DNA of 61,431 nucleotides from a bacterium (GCA_009924895.1 RFQR01000009.1:1-61431), one strand, 5' to 3'; positions 19,851 to 29,534 are shown, counted from the stretch's first letter. Notes: generated by a model from the sequence alone, not told the origin. Numbers and translations: made by a program.

Positions 19851-20654
19851 ATGCACCTCTATACAATTATCGCCGCAATAGTGATCATGTTCGTGTCGCT
19901 GAGCGGTGTTTTCTTCACGCGCGGGTTGCTCGGTGTGTGGATGAAGAAAAACATTACCTTTTTGACCTCATTTGCAACCGGTGTCTTCGCGGTTCTCGGA
20001 TTTCACTTGATAAGCGAATCAATCGAAAACTCTCATGGTATCGAGTGGACTATCGCAGCACTCATATTCGGTGTGGTATGTATGGAAATTCTCCACTGGG
20101 CTCTCCCGTCGCATCGAGAATGCGTTTCTCACGATCATTCTCTCGACGGTGAACATAGTCACACTCCTATTGATGGACGCAGAATACTGGTGAGTGATGC
20201 CATCCATAACGTGGGAGACGGTTTTGTCCTCGTCCCAGCATACGCTGCTGGAGTGCATGTCGGTATTACTGCGACGATAGGTATTGTGCTGCATGAATTA
20301 GTGCAAGAAACTTCAAAATTCTTTTTGCTGAAAGAGGCAGGATACTCTGATTGGGGCGCTTTGATATGGAATTTTATATCGGCAAGCTCGGTAGTTTTTG
20401 GAGCGATTGCTGCGATGATTTTGTCGAGTAATGAGTTTATTGCGGGGATACTTAGTGCGATTGCGGCAGGTGCGTTTTCTGCCGTTTTGGTACGAGACCT
20501 CATTCCGCACGTACTTTCTGCTCTCCGTTCTGACGCTCGAAAACAGCTGCATGCTATCGCTCTCGTGGGTGGTCTTATCCTTATGATTAGTGTTGTTTCT
20601 CTTACTCCGCATAATCATGCGGTAGAATCCGCACATGAAGAAGTGGTTAATTAG
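19851..20654 (+). CDS. ZIP-family metal transporter
   Basis: SDAIHNVGDGFVLVPAYAAG...IGIVLHELVQETSKFFLLKEAGYS; His-rich loop. Confidence 0.9.
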   Translation: MHLYTIIAAIVIMFVSLSGVFFTRGLLGVWMKKNITFLTSFATGVFAVLGFHLISESIENSHGIEWTIAALIFGVVCMEILHWALPSHRECVSHDHSLDGEHSHTPIDGRRILVSDAIHNVGDGFVLVPAYAAGVHVGITATIGIVLHELVQETSKFFLLKEAGYSDWGALIWNFISASSVVFGAIAAMILSSNEFIAGILSAIAAGAFSAVLVRDLIPHVLSALRSDARKQLHAIALVGGLILMISVVSLTPHNHAVESAHEEVVN

Positions 20655-21744
20655 CGGTATCGTATGCATTCTGTGCGTGCCCTTCTTTGGTAGTGCTCAA
20701 GAGCTATCTCAAGACGTGCAAACAACATTTCGCGCTTGCGTGCTTGAGGTGCTTCACCAGGAGCAGCGCACCATTCTAGGCACTGGCACTCCTGCGACAG
20801 TTCAGTCACTCAAGGTGGAAATACTATCGGGAGAGCGACTGGGGGAGGTGCTTACGGTGGAAAATGACTATCAGCCCCTCGCGGCAGGAGATAAGTTTTT
20901 TCTTCTCCATACTCGTGACGGAGTATATAAAACAGAGAGTTACACGGTGTCAGATCCATACCGTGTTCCAACTCTTGCGTGGCTCTTTGCGCTCTTTGTC
21001 ACATGCACTGCGCTCTTTGGTGGTCTGCAAGGCTTGCGCGGTCTTCTCTCGCTTCTTCTCGGACTCATTGGTATTGTGTACATTCTCATTCCCGCGGTTC
21101 TCGCGGGGTATTCACCCCTTCTTGTTTCGATAGCGGTTGCATCCCTCATTGTTGTTTTTGGTTCCTACATTACTCATGGTATCACTTGGACGACAACCGC
21201 CGCTGTTTTGGGTATGGTCGTGGCAGTGCTTCTTGCGGGATGCCTGGCGAGTGTTGTGGTGATGAGCGCGAAGCTTACCGGTTTTGAAAGTGATGAAGCG
21301 ATATACTTGAACTTTGGTACGAGCGGATCAATTGATTTTGCAGGATTATTTCTTGGAGGCATTATCATAGGCCTTCTTGGCGTCCTGTATGATGCTGCAA
21401 TTGGCCAGGCGGTTGCTGTTGAAGAGTTGAAACGTGCGGGACCACACCTTTCTTCAGGCCATATTTTCTTTCGCGCGCTGCGCATAGGGCGAGAGCATAT
21501 AGGGGCGCTTGTTAATACGCTCGCAATTGCCTATGTCGGCGCATCTCTCCCGGTTCTCCTTCTCGTGCATGCTTCGGGGGCGGACCTAGGCATTATGATT
21601 AATCGTGAGATTTTTGCCGCAGAAATTGTGCGTGCCCTCGTCGGCTCAATTGGTATTATTCTTGCTGTTCCGATTACGACGGCAATTGCCATGTACGTGG
21701 TACGTCCTGATGGCAACGCGCTACCAGATGCTCACCACCATTAA
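20635..21744 (+). CDS. YibE/F-like membrane protein
   Basis: Signal peptide, soluble domain, multi-TM region with GLLGVLYDAAIGQAVAVEEL...GREHIGALVNTLAIAYVGASLPVLLL. Confidence 0.85.
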   Translation: MKKWLISGIVCILCVPFFGSAQELSQDVQTTFRACVLEVLHQEQRTILGTGTPATVQSLKVEILSGERLGEVLTVENDYQPLAAGDKFFLLHTRDGVYKTESYTVSDPYRVPTLAWLFALFVTCTALFGGLQGLRGLLSLLLGLIGIVYILIPAVLAGYSPLLVSIAVASLIVVFGSYITHGITWTTTAAVLGMVVAVLLAGCLASVVVMSAKLTGFESDEAIYLNFGTSGSIDFAGLFLGGIIIGLLGVLYDAAIGQAVAVEELKRAGPHLSSGHIFFRALRIGREHIGALVNTLAIAYVGASLPVLLLVHASGADLGIMINREIFAAEIVRALVGSIGIILAVPITTAIAMYVVRPDGNALPDAHHH

Positions 21745-21760
21745 GGGGTATACTGTAACC

Positions 21761-22144
21761 ATGCGGCCACTTCGACATACCTGGCACCAGATGCATCGTG
21801 AAAGCAGAAAGCTCGGAGCAGTCGTTGCCGATGCGGTCACGGCGCTCGTGGGTTCATGGGGTTTTATCTTTTTCCACGCACTTTGGTTTAGTTATTGGAT
21901 AGGTACTGGCGTCGAGCGTTACCCTTTCAGCTTTCTCACAATGATCGTATCACTTGAAGCCATCTTCCTCTCCGCATTTATTTTATTTAGTCAAAACAGA
22001 CAGTCAGAACGTGATAGAGCTCATGCAGAGATGGATTTGCGAACTGATCGAGAGTCTAAAAAAGAAATAGAGGCGCTGCAACGTACTCTCAATCGTATAG
22101 AACAAGAAAAACTCGATAGAATACTCGAAATACTACGTAAGTAA
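21761..22144 (+). CDS. DUF1003-like membrane protein
   Basis: DAVTALVGSWGFIFFHALWFSYWIGTG...PFSFLTMIVSLEAIFLSAFILFSQNRQSERDR. Confidence 0.85.
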   Translation: MRPLRHTWHQMHRESRKLGAVVADAVTALVGSWGFIFFHALWFSYWIGTGVERYPFSFLTMIVSLEAIFLSAFILFSQNRQSERDRAHAEMDLRTDRESKKEIEALQRTLNRIEQEKLDRILEILRK

Positions 22145-22152
22145 GTACTGCG

Positions 22153-22182
22153 CCCCGCACCACAACAGTAGTGCGGGGTGTT
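22153..22182. terminator. Hairpin between convergent 21761(+) and 22184(-) genes
   Basis: CCCCGCAC...GTGCGGGG followed by TGTTTTT on plus. Confidence 0.75.
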
Positions 22183-22183
22183 T

Positions 22184-22330
22184 TTACTGGCGCTCCTGCT
22201 GCGCGCTCGGGGGTGCCTTGGGGCCACCGTGGCGACCGGGGTAGAGAGGGAAAACGGTCGCGTAGTAGAGTGCGATCACCACGACCGCAAGCGATACGTT
22301 CTCTGTGATTTTTTTCAGTACGGATTTCAT
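22184..22330 (-). CDS. 48-aa single-TM small protein (below ORF-track cutoff)
   Basis: MKSVLKKITENVSLAVVVIALYYATVFPLYPGRHGGPKAPPSAQQERQ; SD-like 'aagga' close to the ATG. Confidence 0.6.
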   Translation of the reverse strand: MKSVLKKITENVSLAVVVIALYYATVFPLYPGRHGGPKAPPSAQQERQ

Positions 22331-22406
22331 CCTTACCCTACTAGAACAACAAATAATATATCATGTCAAGTTTCGGAACGCAGGAAATACGATACCCTAC
22401 GGTGAT

Positions 22407-23630
22407 ATGTATACACCTTCACGTGCCATACTCGAGAAGTATGCTGATGTATTAGTTAACTTTGCGCTCAATAGTGGTGCGGGAATTAGAAAAGGAGAAG
22501 TGGTTCATTTAAATGCAACTGACTCGGCAAAACCACTCTTTGTTGAAGTTCGCAATGCGATTATAAAAAAGGGAGGACATGTTATTTCTAACTTTCTTCC
22601 TGACGGCACAGCGGACCGCCGCTCGGTAACACGTGAATTTTACCAGCTTGCGCAGCCACACCAACTTGACTGGTTTCCCGCAAAATATATCCGAGGGCTG
22701 GTGGATGAGATTGATCACACGATTCATATTCTTGCGCACTCAAATCCTCATGAATTAAACGGTATCGACCCCAAGAAAATCATGCGCCGCGGTGTTGCGT
22801 GGAAGCCGTTTCGCGATTGGGAAAATGAGAAGGAGCACAAAGGAAAGTTTACCTGGACAATTGGCCTCTATGGCACGCCTGAAATGGCGAAAGAGGCCGG
22901 CATGAGCCCAAAAGCGTACTGGGACCAAATCATCAAGGCGTGTTTCCTTGATGAGAAAAATCCGGTGAAAAAATGGCGCACTGTCATGAACAGTCTGAAT
23001 GGCTATTTGAAGAAGTTGAATGATCTTGCCCCAATGACTGATCGTTTACATGCTGTTGGTCCTGATATGGATTTGTGGGTCAAGCTTGGTGAAAAACGAA
23101 AATGGATGGGAGGTACGGGGCGTAACATTCCGAGTTTTGAAATCTTTACTTCGCCAGACTGGCGCGGCACGAGTGGCTGGATTAAGTTCAATCAGCCACT
23201 CTATCGCTATGGCAACAAAATCACCGGCATTGAACTCGAATTCAAAGACGGTGTGGTAGTGAAATCAAAAGCGAAAACAAATGAAAAGGTTTTGAAGGAA
23301 ATGATTAAGACTCCGGGGGCAAATAAAATAGGAGAATACTCACTCACTGACCATCGCTTCTCGCGCATCACCAAGTTTATGGCAGAGACCCTCTATGACG
23401 AAAATATGGGAGGTCCTCAGGGTAATACGCACCTCGCGCTCGGCATGAGCTATAAAGATACCTACTCCGGGGATGTTGCCGCTCTTTCAAAGGAAGAAGC
23501 AGCAGAATTTGGTTTTAATGATTCATCGGTACACACCGACATCATTTCAACGACACGTCGCACGGTCACTGCACACCTCAAAGACGGAACAGAAAAAGTG
23601 ATATACAAAAACGGGAGGTTTGTTTTGTAA
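22407..23630 (+). CDS. Aminopeptidase, M29-like family
   Basis: GAGIRKGEVVHLNATDSAKPLFVEV...NIPSFEIFTSPDWRGTSGWIKFNQPL...GGPQGNTHLALGMSY. Confidence 0.82.
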   Translation: MYTPSRAILEKYADVLVNFALNSGAGIRKGEVVHLNATDSAKPLFVEVRNAIIKKGGHVISNFLPDGTADRRSVTREFYQLAQPHQLDWFPAKYIRGLVDEIDHTIHILAHSNPHELNGIDPKKIMRRGVAWKPFRDWENEKEHKGKFTWTIGLYGTPEMAKEAGMSPKAYWDQIIKACFLDEKNPVKKWRTVMNSLNGYLKKLNDLAPMTDRLHAVGPDMDLWVKLGEKRKWMGGTGRNIPSFEIFTSPDWRGTSGWIKFNQPLYRYGNKITGIELEFKDGVVVKSKAKTNEKVLKEMIKTPGANKIGEYSLTDHRFSRITKFMAETLYDENMGGPQGNTHLALGMSYKDTYSGDVAALSKEEAAEFGFNDSSVHTDIISTTRRTVTAHLKDGTEKVIYKNGRFVL

Positions 23631-23638
23631 AAAGAATG

Positions 23639-23671
23639 CGGTCGGCTCTGACTAGAGCCGACCGATTATTT
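23639..23671 (+). terminator. Intrinsic terminator
   Basis: CGGTCGGCTCT-GACT-AGAGCCGACCG then ATTATTT. Confidence 0.8.
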
Positions 23672-23991
23672 CACGTGAGGTTTTTAAACCACCCGGTACG
23701 TTCGCCGCGGATGATGAGCTTTGTGCCGTCGACGAAAGTGCCGAGCGTAACGAACGCTTGAGCACCGAAGGCACCGAGCCACGCGATAAACATAATGAAG
23801 ACTCCAGGGTCTCCGCAATCACCACGGTGGTTTGAATTGCATGTGTCACCGTTTTGGCGTACAGCCTCGCCGATTACTTCGCCTATGAGGCCAGTTGCGG
23901 TAAACATGCCATGCCACCAGAGGAAGGAGAGAAAGCATCCGACGGCAATAAAGGCTAGGCCGAGTAGGGTAGTGTTGAACCGGTTTGTCAC
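23671..23991 (-). CDS. Small membrane protein, GTG start
   Basis: SD 'gggag' upstream of GTG (VTNRFNTTLLGLAFIAVGCFLSFLWWHGMF). Confidence 0.6.
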   Translation of the reverse strand: MTNRFNTTLLGLAFIAVGCFLSFLWWHGMFTATGLIGEVIGEAVRQNGDTCNSNHRGDCGDPGVFIMFIAWLGAFGAQAFVTLGTFVDGTKLIIRGERTGWFKNLT

Positions 23992-24073
23992 AGTAAGTTC
24001 TCCCGTTGCTGAAACTAAAATTATAATACAATGTTTTTTTAAAAAAAGCAAATTTTATTCTATCCACACCTCC

Positions 24074-24634
24074 ATGCACACGCCGGCAGAAAATGGTACA
24101 CTGCAAATCCCCATGACACTCTTTAAAGTCCTTATTGGCTGGTCCGCAGTATTTCTTTTTCGTCTCATTCCATTTCGTCCACCCAATTTTGAACCAATGC
24201 TCGCTGTGGCGATGCCATTTTCCAAAAAGCTGGGCCCCATATCCAGTTTCGCCTTCGCTTTCTTAGGTATTGTGCTGTTTGATGCGGTAACGAGCGGGTG
24301 GGGAGTATGGACCTGGGTGTCTGCGCTCGCGTACGGGCTTCTTTCTCTCGCTTCTCACTTCTACTTTTCTCATCGGGATGCGACCGTGAAGAACTTTGTG
24401 ATGTTTGGGGTGGTCGGAACAATTGTGTACGATGTGGCGACAGGTCTTACCGTAGGTCCACTTGTTTTTGGTCAAACACTCACCGTTGCACTTATGGGAC
24501 AAATTCCGTTCACTGCAATGCACCTCTTGGGCACGGTTGTCTTTGCGGTGACACTTTCGCCTGCACTCTACGCCTGGGTGGTGCGCGACGAATCACTGGT
24601 GTTACGTGAAGTGCGTGTACAGAAAAATGCGTAA
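24074..24634 (+). CDS. Multi-TM protein, ECF-S-component/DUF6580-like
   Basis: RPPNFEPMLAVAMPFSKKLG...FLGIVLFDAVTSGWGVWTWVSALAYG; start could also be 24113. Confidence 0.65.
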   Translation: MHTPAENGTLQIPMTLFKVLIGWSAVFLFRLIPFRPPNFEPMLAVAMPFSKKLGPISSFAFAFLGIVLFDAVTSGWGVWTWVSALAYGLLSLASHFYFSHRDATVKNFVMFGVVGTIVYDVATGLTVGPLVFGQTLTVALMGQIPFTAMHLLGTVVFAVTLSPALYAWVVRDESLVLREVRVQKNA

Positions 24635-24653
24635 AGGATGGTAGAATGCTGAT

Positions 24654-24848
24654 ATGTTGTCGGCAAGCCAATGGGAAACACTCCTCTTCTTTTCGTCTAT
24701 CTTTTTCACTCTCTCGTGCGTTGCGCTCGTTTTTGGTGTTGGCGCAAGCGTCCTTCTTCTTGACTACCACCCAGCACTCTACGCCTTTGGTGTATTTTTG
24801 TTCGCATCAGCGTGCGTGATTGTTACAGGTGTACGTACCGAGGCGTAG
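24654..24848 (+). CDS. 64-aa membrane protein
   Basis: TAGAAT 6 nt before ATG; two hydrophobic segments. Confidence 0.6.
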   Translation: MLSASQWETLLFFSSIFFTLSCVALVFGVGASVLLLDYHPALYAFGVFLFASACVIVTGVRTEA

Positions 24849-24851
24849 TCT

Positions 24852-25205
24852 CTAACCAAATACTTTTGGAATAAAAATAAGCGCGAGAGTAAGTATCGCG
24901 AGGATACCGGCGAGTATTGATGCGGCACCACCAAGGTCCTTAACGAGTCCAATCTGCTGATCGTGCGCGGGATGGAGCTTGTCACAGAGTTCCTCGAGAG
25001 CAGTATTTATGACTTCAACAATAAGGACGAGTCCACATACAAAGAGTAGCGCAACCCACTCGCTCGTCGTCACTTTGAAGTATCCAGCGATACCTAGTAT
25101 TGTGACGGAAACGAGAAGCCGTGTCTGAATACTCTCTTCTGAGCGCACTGCGTAGCAGAGCGCCTCGACTGCCTTGAGAACGTTTGGAAGTTTTCGCCGT
25201 GGCAT
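24852..25205 (-). CDS. dgkA: Diacylglycerol kinase-like membrane protein
   Basis: NVLKAVEALCYAVRSEESIQTRL...EVINTALEELCDKLHPAHDQQIGLVKDLGGAASILA. Confidence 0.9.
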   Translation of the reverse strand: MPRRKLPNVLKAVEALCYAVRSEESIQTRLLVSVTILGIAGYFKVTTSEWVALLFVCGLVLIVEVINTALEELCDKLHPAHDQQIGLVKDLGGAASILAGILAILTLALIFIPKVFG

Positions 25206-25253
25206 GGCGCAAGTATTGCATATTTTCCGCCCTTGTTGTACATTGTGCGGACT

Positions 25254-25574
25254 ATGGCAAAAATAGCGATTATCGAAACAGGTGGCAAGCAGTATCTCGT
25301 ATCGCAGGATTCGGTCTTGAAAATCGAGATTTTACATGGTGTAGAGAAGCCGGGTCAAAAAATCACGTTTGATAAAGTGCTTCTTGTTGATGATGGTTCA
25401 AAAACCAATGTCGGCGCTCCTTACATCACAGGTGCCTCAGTTTCCGCAGAACTCGTTGAAAATGATCGCGGTCCAAAGATTATCGCGATGCGATATCGAC
25501 CTAAGAGTCGTTATACGGTGCGCCGCGGTCACCGTCAGCACTTTGCAAAAGTCCGCATCACTGCGCTTCCATAA
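25254..25574 (+). CDS. rplU: 50S ribosomal protein L21
   Basis: MAKIAIIETGGKQYLVSQDSVLKIE...RYRPKSRYTVRRGHRQHFAKVRI. Confidence 0.95.
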   Translation: MAKIAIIETGGKQYLVSQDSVLKIEILHGVEKPGQKITFDKVLLVDDGSKTNVGAPYITGASVSAELVENDRGPKIIAMRYRPKSRYTVRRGHRQHFAKVRITALP

Positions 25575-25586
25575 TTGTACTGATAC

Positions 25587-25617
25587 ATGAAAAAGACCCG
25601 CGAAGGGTCTTTTTCAT
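25587..25617. terminator. Bidirectional intrinsic terminator between rplU and recR
   Basis: ATGAAAAAGACCC-GCGAA-GGGTCTTTTTCAT. Confidence 0.92.
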
Positions 25618-26204
25618 TTGCGATTATTGAGTGCATTTTTGAGTGTTTCGGCATCAGCATATTCCAACTCGCTTCCCGTCGAGAGCCCGCGACCGAGGGT
25701 AGTAACGGTGAGCTCGTTATTCTGCGTCAGTATCTCTTCGCGTACGCGCACAGCGGTTGCATCCCCCTCAGGATTAGCAGGAAAGGCGAGAATAACTTCT
25801 TCTATCTCAGGATTCTGTTTAGTAAGACTCAGTAAATCTTTGAGCCGAATACCACTCGTTTTTTCTGAGGCAAGCGAAAGAGTGCCGCCGAGGACGAAAT
25901 ACCTGCCTTTGAACGTATTGCTGCGTTCGAGTGCAAGCAAGTCCGCATCGGTTGCAATCACGGCAAGCAGTGTCCTGTCACGCTTTGGGTTTGTACAAAT
26001 ACCACAGAGTGCTGTCTCACCGGAGAAAAATCGTTTACAGTCGGTACACTGCTGTACGGAGTCGCTGAGTGATGCTGCAAGCTCAACTAACTCGCGCCGC
26101 GTAGCGGGGAAGCGTAAGAGATGCTGTACAAATCGCCCCGCTTGTCGCGGACCAATACCAGGGAAAGTAGAAAATAACTCGGCGAGGCGATTAAGTGAAT
26201 CCAT
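25614..26204 (-). CDS. recR: Recombination protein RecR
   Basis: FPGIGPRQAGRFVQHLL...C..C...C..C zinc finger...LSTGSELEYADAETLKNALNNR. Confidence 0.95.
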   Translation of the reverse strand: MDSLNRLAELFSTFPGIGPRQAGRFVQHLLRFPATRRELVELAASLSDSVQQCTDCKRFFSGETALCGICTNPKRDRTLLAVIATDADLLALERSNTFKGRYFVLGGTLSLASEKTSGIRLKDLLSLTKQNPEIEEVILAFPANPEGDATAVRVREEILTQNNELTVTTLGRGLSTGSELEYADAETLKNALNNRK

Positions 26205-26233
26205 CCTGAATACTATACGGTAGCGAGCACATA

Positions 26234-26262
26234 TTGACAAAAAGTAAAAAATATTTTAATAA
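26234..26262 (+). promoter_or_regulatory. Predicted promoter for 26315 small-ORF unit
   Basis: TTGACA - 17 nt - TAATAA. Confidence 0.55.
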
Positions 26263-26314
26263 GCATTTCGCGGACACTGGCGTCCGCACATTGAAAAAAT
26301 AAAAGAGAGGTCTG

Positions 26315-26518
26315 ATGACCACCGTTTCCAGCCAATTCCCGTTCCCTAAGTATGTCGCAAAAGCGGCTGACGAGGTGAATGGTTTCGAGCAAGAACTCGG
26401 GACGATCATGGTTGGAAAGACCGTGTTCGTCGTCACCATCCAGCGGCCTACAGATTTGGCTCAGCGTGTCCCGAACCTGCCGTTTCTCGTCTCAAAGGTC
26501 GAGCATGGCGGCGTCTGA
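26315..26518 (+). CDS. 67-aa orphan protein
   Basis: SD 'agagagg' before ATG. Confidence 0.55.
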   Translation: MTTVSSQFPFPKYVAKAADEVNGFEQELGTIMVGKTVFVVTIQRPTDLAQRVPNLPFLVSKVEHGGV

Positions 26519-26663
26519 TGACCTCACTGCAGCATATCGATCTGGCCTCAACAGCGGCACGCTTGTCGCGGTGAAGCGCAATCCCGGCGAAGAGAAGTTC
26601 CACGTGCTCTTAATGAAGCACGACGGAATCAAGAGCGTCGGGCACTACTCACCACTCGCGTAA
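26505..26663 (+). CDS. 52-aa orphan protein overlapping the previous ORF
   Basis: MAASDDLTAAYRSGLNSGTLVAVKRNPGEEKFHVLLMKHDGIKSVGHYSPLA; ends just before a terminator. Confidence 0.5.
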   Translation: MAASDDLTAAYRSGLNSGTLVAVKRNPGEEKFHVLLMKHDGIKSVGHYSPLA

Positions 26664-26690
26664 CGTACCGCGCGCGAATCAAAAAAACCC

Positions 26691-26722
26691 GCAGGGACGA
26701 GTCCCTGCCGGAATCTTTTTTA
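26691..26722 (+). terminator. Intrinsic terminator
   Basis: GCAGGGAC-GA-GTCCCTGC then CGGAATCTTTTTT. Confidence 0.85.
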
Positions 26723-28108
26723 AAACGGTGTGGAATCCTCAACTTTTGCTTCGGTAGTGAAATCGCCGAAATCAGTTTTTTCGAGAGAAATAAACGAAGC
26801 GGTTGCCTCATTAAATTTCAATTCAACTTTACCAACGGGGCCGTTACGGTGTTTTTCAATCAAGACTTCGGTAATGCCCGTTTTTTCATTTTCGGTACGG
26901 TTCCCTGACATGTCTTCGCGGTGAATGAACATAACAACGTCGGCATCTTGTTCAATGGAGCCCGAATCGCGCAAATCTGAAAGACGGGGCTTACCGCCAC
27001 GCTGCTCTACCGCACGTGAGAGCTGTGAAAGCGCGAGGACCGGCACATCAAGCTCGCGTGCCATGCCTTTAAGCGCGCGAGAAATTTCAGTGACCTGTTG
27101 CACCATCGAATCTGATGCACGCGAGTGTGTGGGGATAATGAGTTGTAAATAGTCGATGATAATGAGTCCCAGATCTTTTTCCGTCTTTAGGCGACGAGCT
27201 ACGGAGCGCATGGTCAAGACTGAGGAGCTCGCCTTGTCGTCAATGTAAATAGGCGCTTCAGAGAGTGAAGCCATACCCATCTGCAGCCTTTCGAAGTCAT
27301 CCGCTTCTTTTACTCGACCGGTACGCAGGCGCCACGAGTTTACTCCTGATTGAGCAGAGAGCATGCGGTCCACCAGCTGCTGCGAACTCATTTCGAGCGA
27401 GAAAATACCAACCGCAGTTTTGTGATTCACTGCGGTTTGTCGTGCAATATCAAGCGCGAGTGAGGTTTTACCCATCGAAGGGCGGGCAGCGAGAATGATG
27501 AGATCGGATTTTTGAAAACCGGAGAGCATGGTATCGAGTTCTTTGAAGCCCGTGGGAACACCGCGCATGCCATTTTCATGCTTCTGCAGTTTTTCGAGGC
27601 GCTCCCATGCCTCGGTCAGTTCTTCTTGAATAGAAGAAAACGAACGAAGCATTGGTGTGTTGGTGACAGCAAAAATAGCCTGCTGCGCCTCGTCCAATAC
27701 TTCTTCGATATCGCGATCCTCTACAAAGCCAAGTTCCCCAATTTTGCCTGAAGCGTCAATCAATTGGCGCAAGAGTGCTTTGGTCTGTACGACATGTGCG
27801 TAGTGGCGGGCGCTTCCCGGTGAGGCTGCTGCCGAGACCAGCTCCGAAAGGTAACTTGCACTACCGACTTCTTTCAGCAGTTTTCGCTCTTTGAGCTTGC
27901 CTGAAACGGTCACCACATCAATCGGCTCTCCTTTTTCGTACAGGGAGAGCATCGCCTCAAAAATAGTACGATGTTTGCCGGCGTAGAACGCATCAGCACG
28001 GATGACGTCTGCCACCTCGTACATTGCATTTTGACTGAGCATGACGGCACCCAACAGGGCCTTCTCAGTGTCGATGTCTTGTGGGGGCACGCGCACGGCT
28101 TTTATCAT
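26720..28108 (-). CDS. dnaB: Replicative DNA helicase DnaB
   Basis: PPQDIDTEKALLGAVMLS...AARPSMGKTSLALDIA...QLSRAVEQRGGKPRLSDLRDSGSIEQDADVVMFIHRED. Confidence 0.97.
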   Translation of the reverse strand: MIKAVRVPPQDIDTEKALLGAVMLSQNAMYEVADVIRADAFYAGKHRTIFEAMLSLYEKGEPIDVVTVSGKLKERKLLKEVGSASYLSELVSAAASPGSARHYAHVVQTKALLRQLIDASGKIGELGFVEDRDIEEVLDEAQQAIFAVTNTPMLRSFSSIQEELTEAWERLEKLQKHENGMRGVPTGFKELDTMLSGFQKSDLIILAARPSMGKTSLALDIARQTAVNHKTAVGIFSLEMSSQQLVDRMLSAQSGVNSWRLRTGRVKEADDFERLQMGMASLSEAPIYIDDKASSSVLTMRSVARRLKTEKDLGLIIIDYLQLIIPTHSRASDSMVQQVTEISRALKGMARELDVPVLALSQLSRAVEQRGGKPRLSDLRDSGSIEQDADVVMFIHREDMSGNRTENEKTGITEVLIEKHRNGPVGKVELKFNEATASFISLEKTDFGDFTTEAKVEDSTPF

Positions 28109-28196
28109 GTGACGATTCTAGCACTGCCCTGCCTTGTAGGCGTAGAATTACTTCGAGGCTCGGTTGGGGAGGGGGTGTGGATAACCTGACCTACAC

Positions 28197-29249
28197 CTAA
28201 AACAAGAGGCCTTCTTTTTCAAGATAACTTCGCAGTCTCGGCGAAGAGGTGGCAAGAGACTGAATGCGGGTCTTCAGCTCATGCATGAACTCGGTATGTT
28301 CGCCATGGCTCGAAGAGTTCATATCACGCAATGCATTAAAGAGGATGGCAAAGCTGGGGTACTGGTCAAGGCGTGTGGACAATTTTTCCGCGAGGATGTC
28401 TCCAAAAATATGTGCCTGTTTTCGGTGCTTTGGGTTCAGCGAATAGGAGGTAGCACGGATATATCCATATTGTGATGAGGTAATGAGTCGCTCAAGCTCT
28501 TGAGTGTTATTTTTGCGGTCAAATGTTTCTCCAATCTGTATTGCAGTGAGAAGGTGGTTAAGCGCAGGTTCAAGATATTCAGGACGTACCGTTGCAATGT
28601 TTGCAAGGAGGTGACCCTGCCACCGATGAAACGAGACCTGGAGTGACGCGCGGTTCCTTTCGGTTCTCGTCGCTCTAAGTTCAGCCCCTATCAGCGTTTC
28701 CGCCTGATTGTACCGCTCCAGAATAGCGGCGATACGAGGCTCAACTTCAGGCGAAGCGCTTTTTCCGCGAAGCGAGAGTTTTTCGAGATAGATACCTTCA
28801 GCTTGCGTTGAAATTTGCGCGGCGTAGGCGCTTGGGTGAAGGGAAAGTGACAAAAGAGCCAGATTCTGCAGGGATTTTTGTTCATCGTTAACGACCAGAA
28901 ACTTCTGAAAGGGCTCTCCAGAAAAGACAAAGTTGTATATATCCTCTTCGTGGCCAGCATGTACCGACGTTACTATTGCATTAAGGATTTGTGCTTTCTC
29001 AGATGAGGAAGAAGAGGACTGGTAGAGGAGTTTTAGGATCTGCATAGTTTGAATGCGTTCAGATATTGAAACGCCTTGTGCTAACGAGTCTAACGATTTA
29101 TTGAATAGTTCATTGCGCACATAAGCAGGCTGGCTTGCAATTGTGTGCAGCTGGTACCACTGCCTCATCTCGTTTCCGATCCAGAAGCAAACCAAAAAAA
29201 GTATGGTAAGCGCTACACCATATCCGCCTTTGCGTAATGGTTCTCGCAT
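28197..29249 (-). CDS. Membrane-anchored helical-repeat protein, unknown function
   Basis: N-terminal TM (YGVALTILFLVCFWIGNEM) followed by alpha-helical body. Confidence 0.65.
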   Translation of the reverse strand: MREPLRKGGYGVALTILFLVCFWIGNEMRQWYQLHTIASQPAYVRNELFNKSLDSLAQGVSISERIQTMQILKLLYQSSSSSSEKAQILNAIVTSVHAGHEEDIYNFVFSGEPFQKFLVVNDEQKSLQNLALLSLSLHPSAYAAQISTQAEGIYLEKLSLRGKSASPEVEPRIAAILERYNQAETLIGAELRATRTERNRASLQVSFHRWQGHLLANIATVRPEYLEPALNHLLTAIQIGETFDRKNNTQELERLITSSQYGYIRATSYSLNPKHRKQAHIFGDILAEKLSTRLDQYPSFAILFNALRDMNSSSHGEHTEFMHELKTRIQSLATSSPRLRSYLEKEGLLF

Positions 29250-29534
29250 GTCTTAAAAACAACCCAAAAACAACGATGACAGTAATGGCGTTTGGTGGAG
29301 AGTGGGGACAGACACCAAAAAGCCCCCCAAAAGACCAAGAGCCGCCACGGCAGGCACTATGAAAAAAGAACCCGATGCGAGGTGGTAGACGATGAGATAA
29401 AGATACGGTTCATACTGGAATTATAGCACTTGTCATACCTCTCTCGAAAGTGAGGTGGGGATTGTTCTGACAGTCGTATTTGTGCAGATCTCTGCTTTTT
29501 TTTTGGGCATGCGTGTGCACATTACCAGAGGGAT

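Noticed and set aside
25618-26223. 201-aa plus-strand ORF opposite recR
   Set aside because: Mirror frame of recR; Ser/Arg-rich shadow composition.
29250-29420. Hydrophobic open frame on minus strand (…GSFFIVPAVAALGLLGGFLVSVPTLHQTPLLSSLFLGCF) upstream of the 28197 gene
   Set aside because: No ATG or SD; only a possible GTG start. Could be a real leader or sRNA region, but evidence is insufficient to call.
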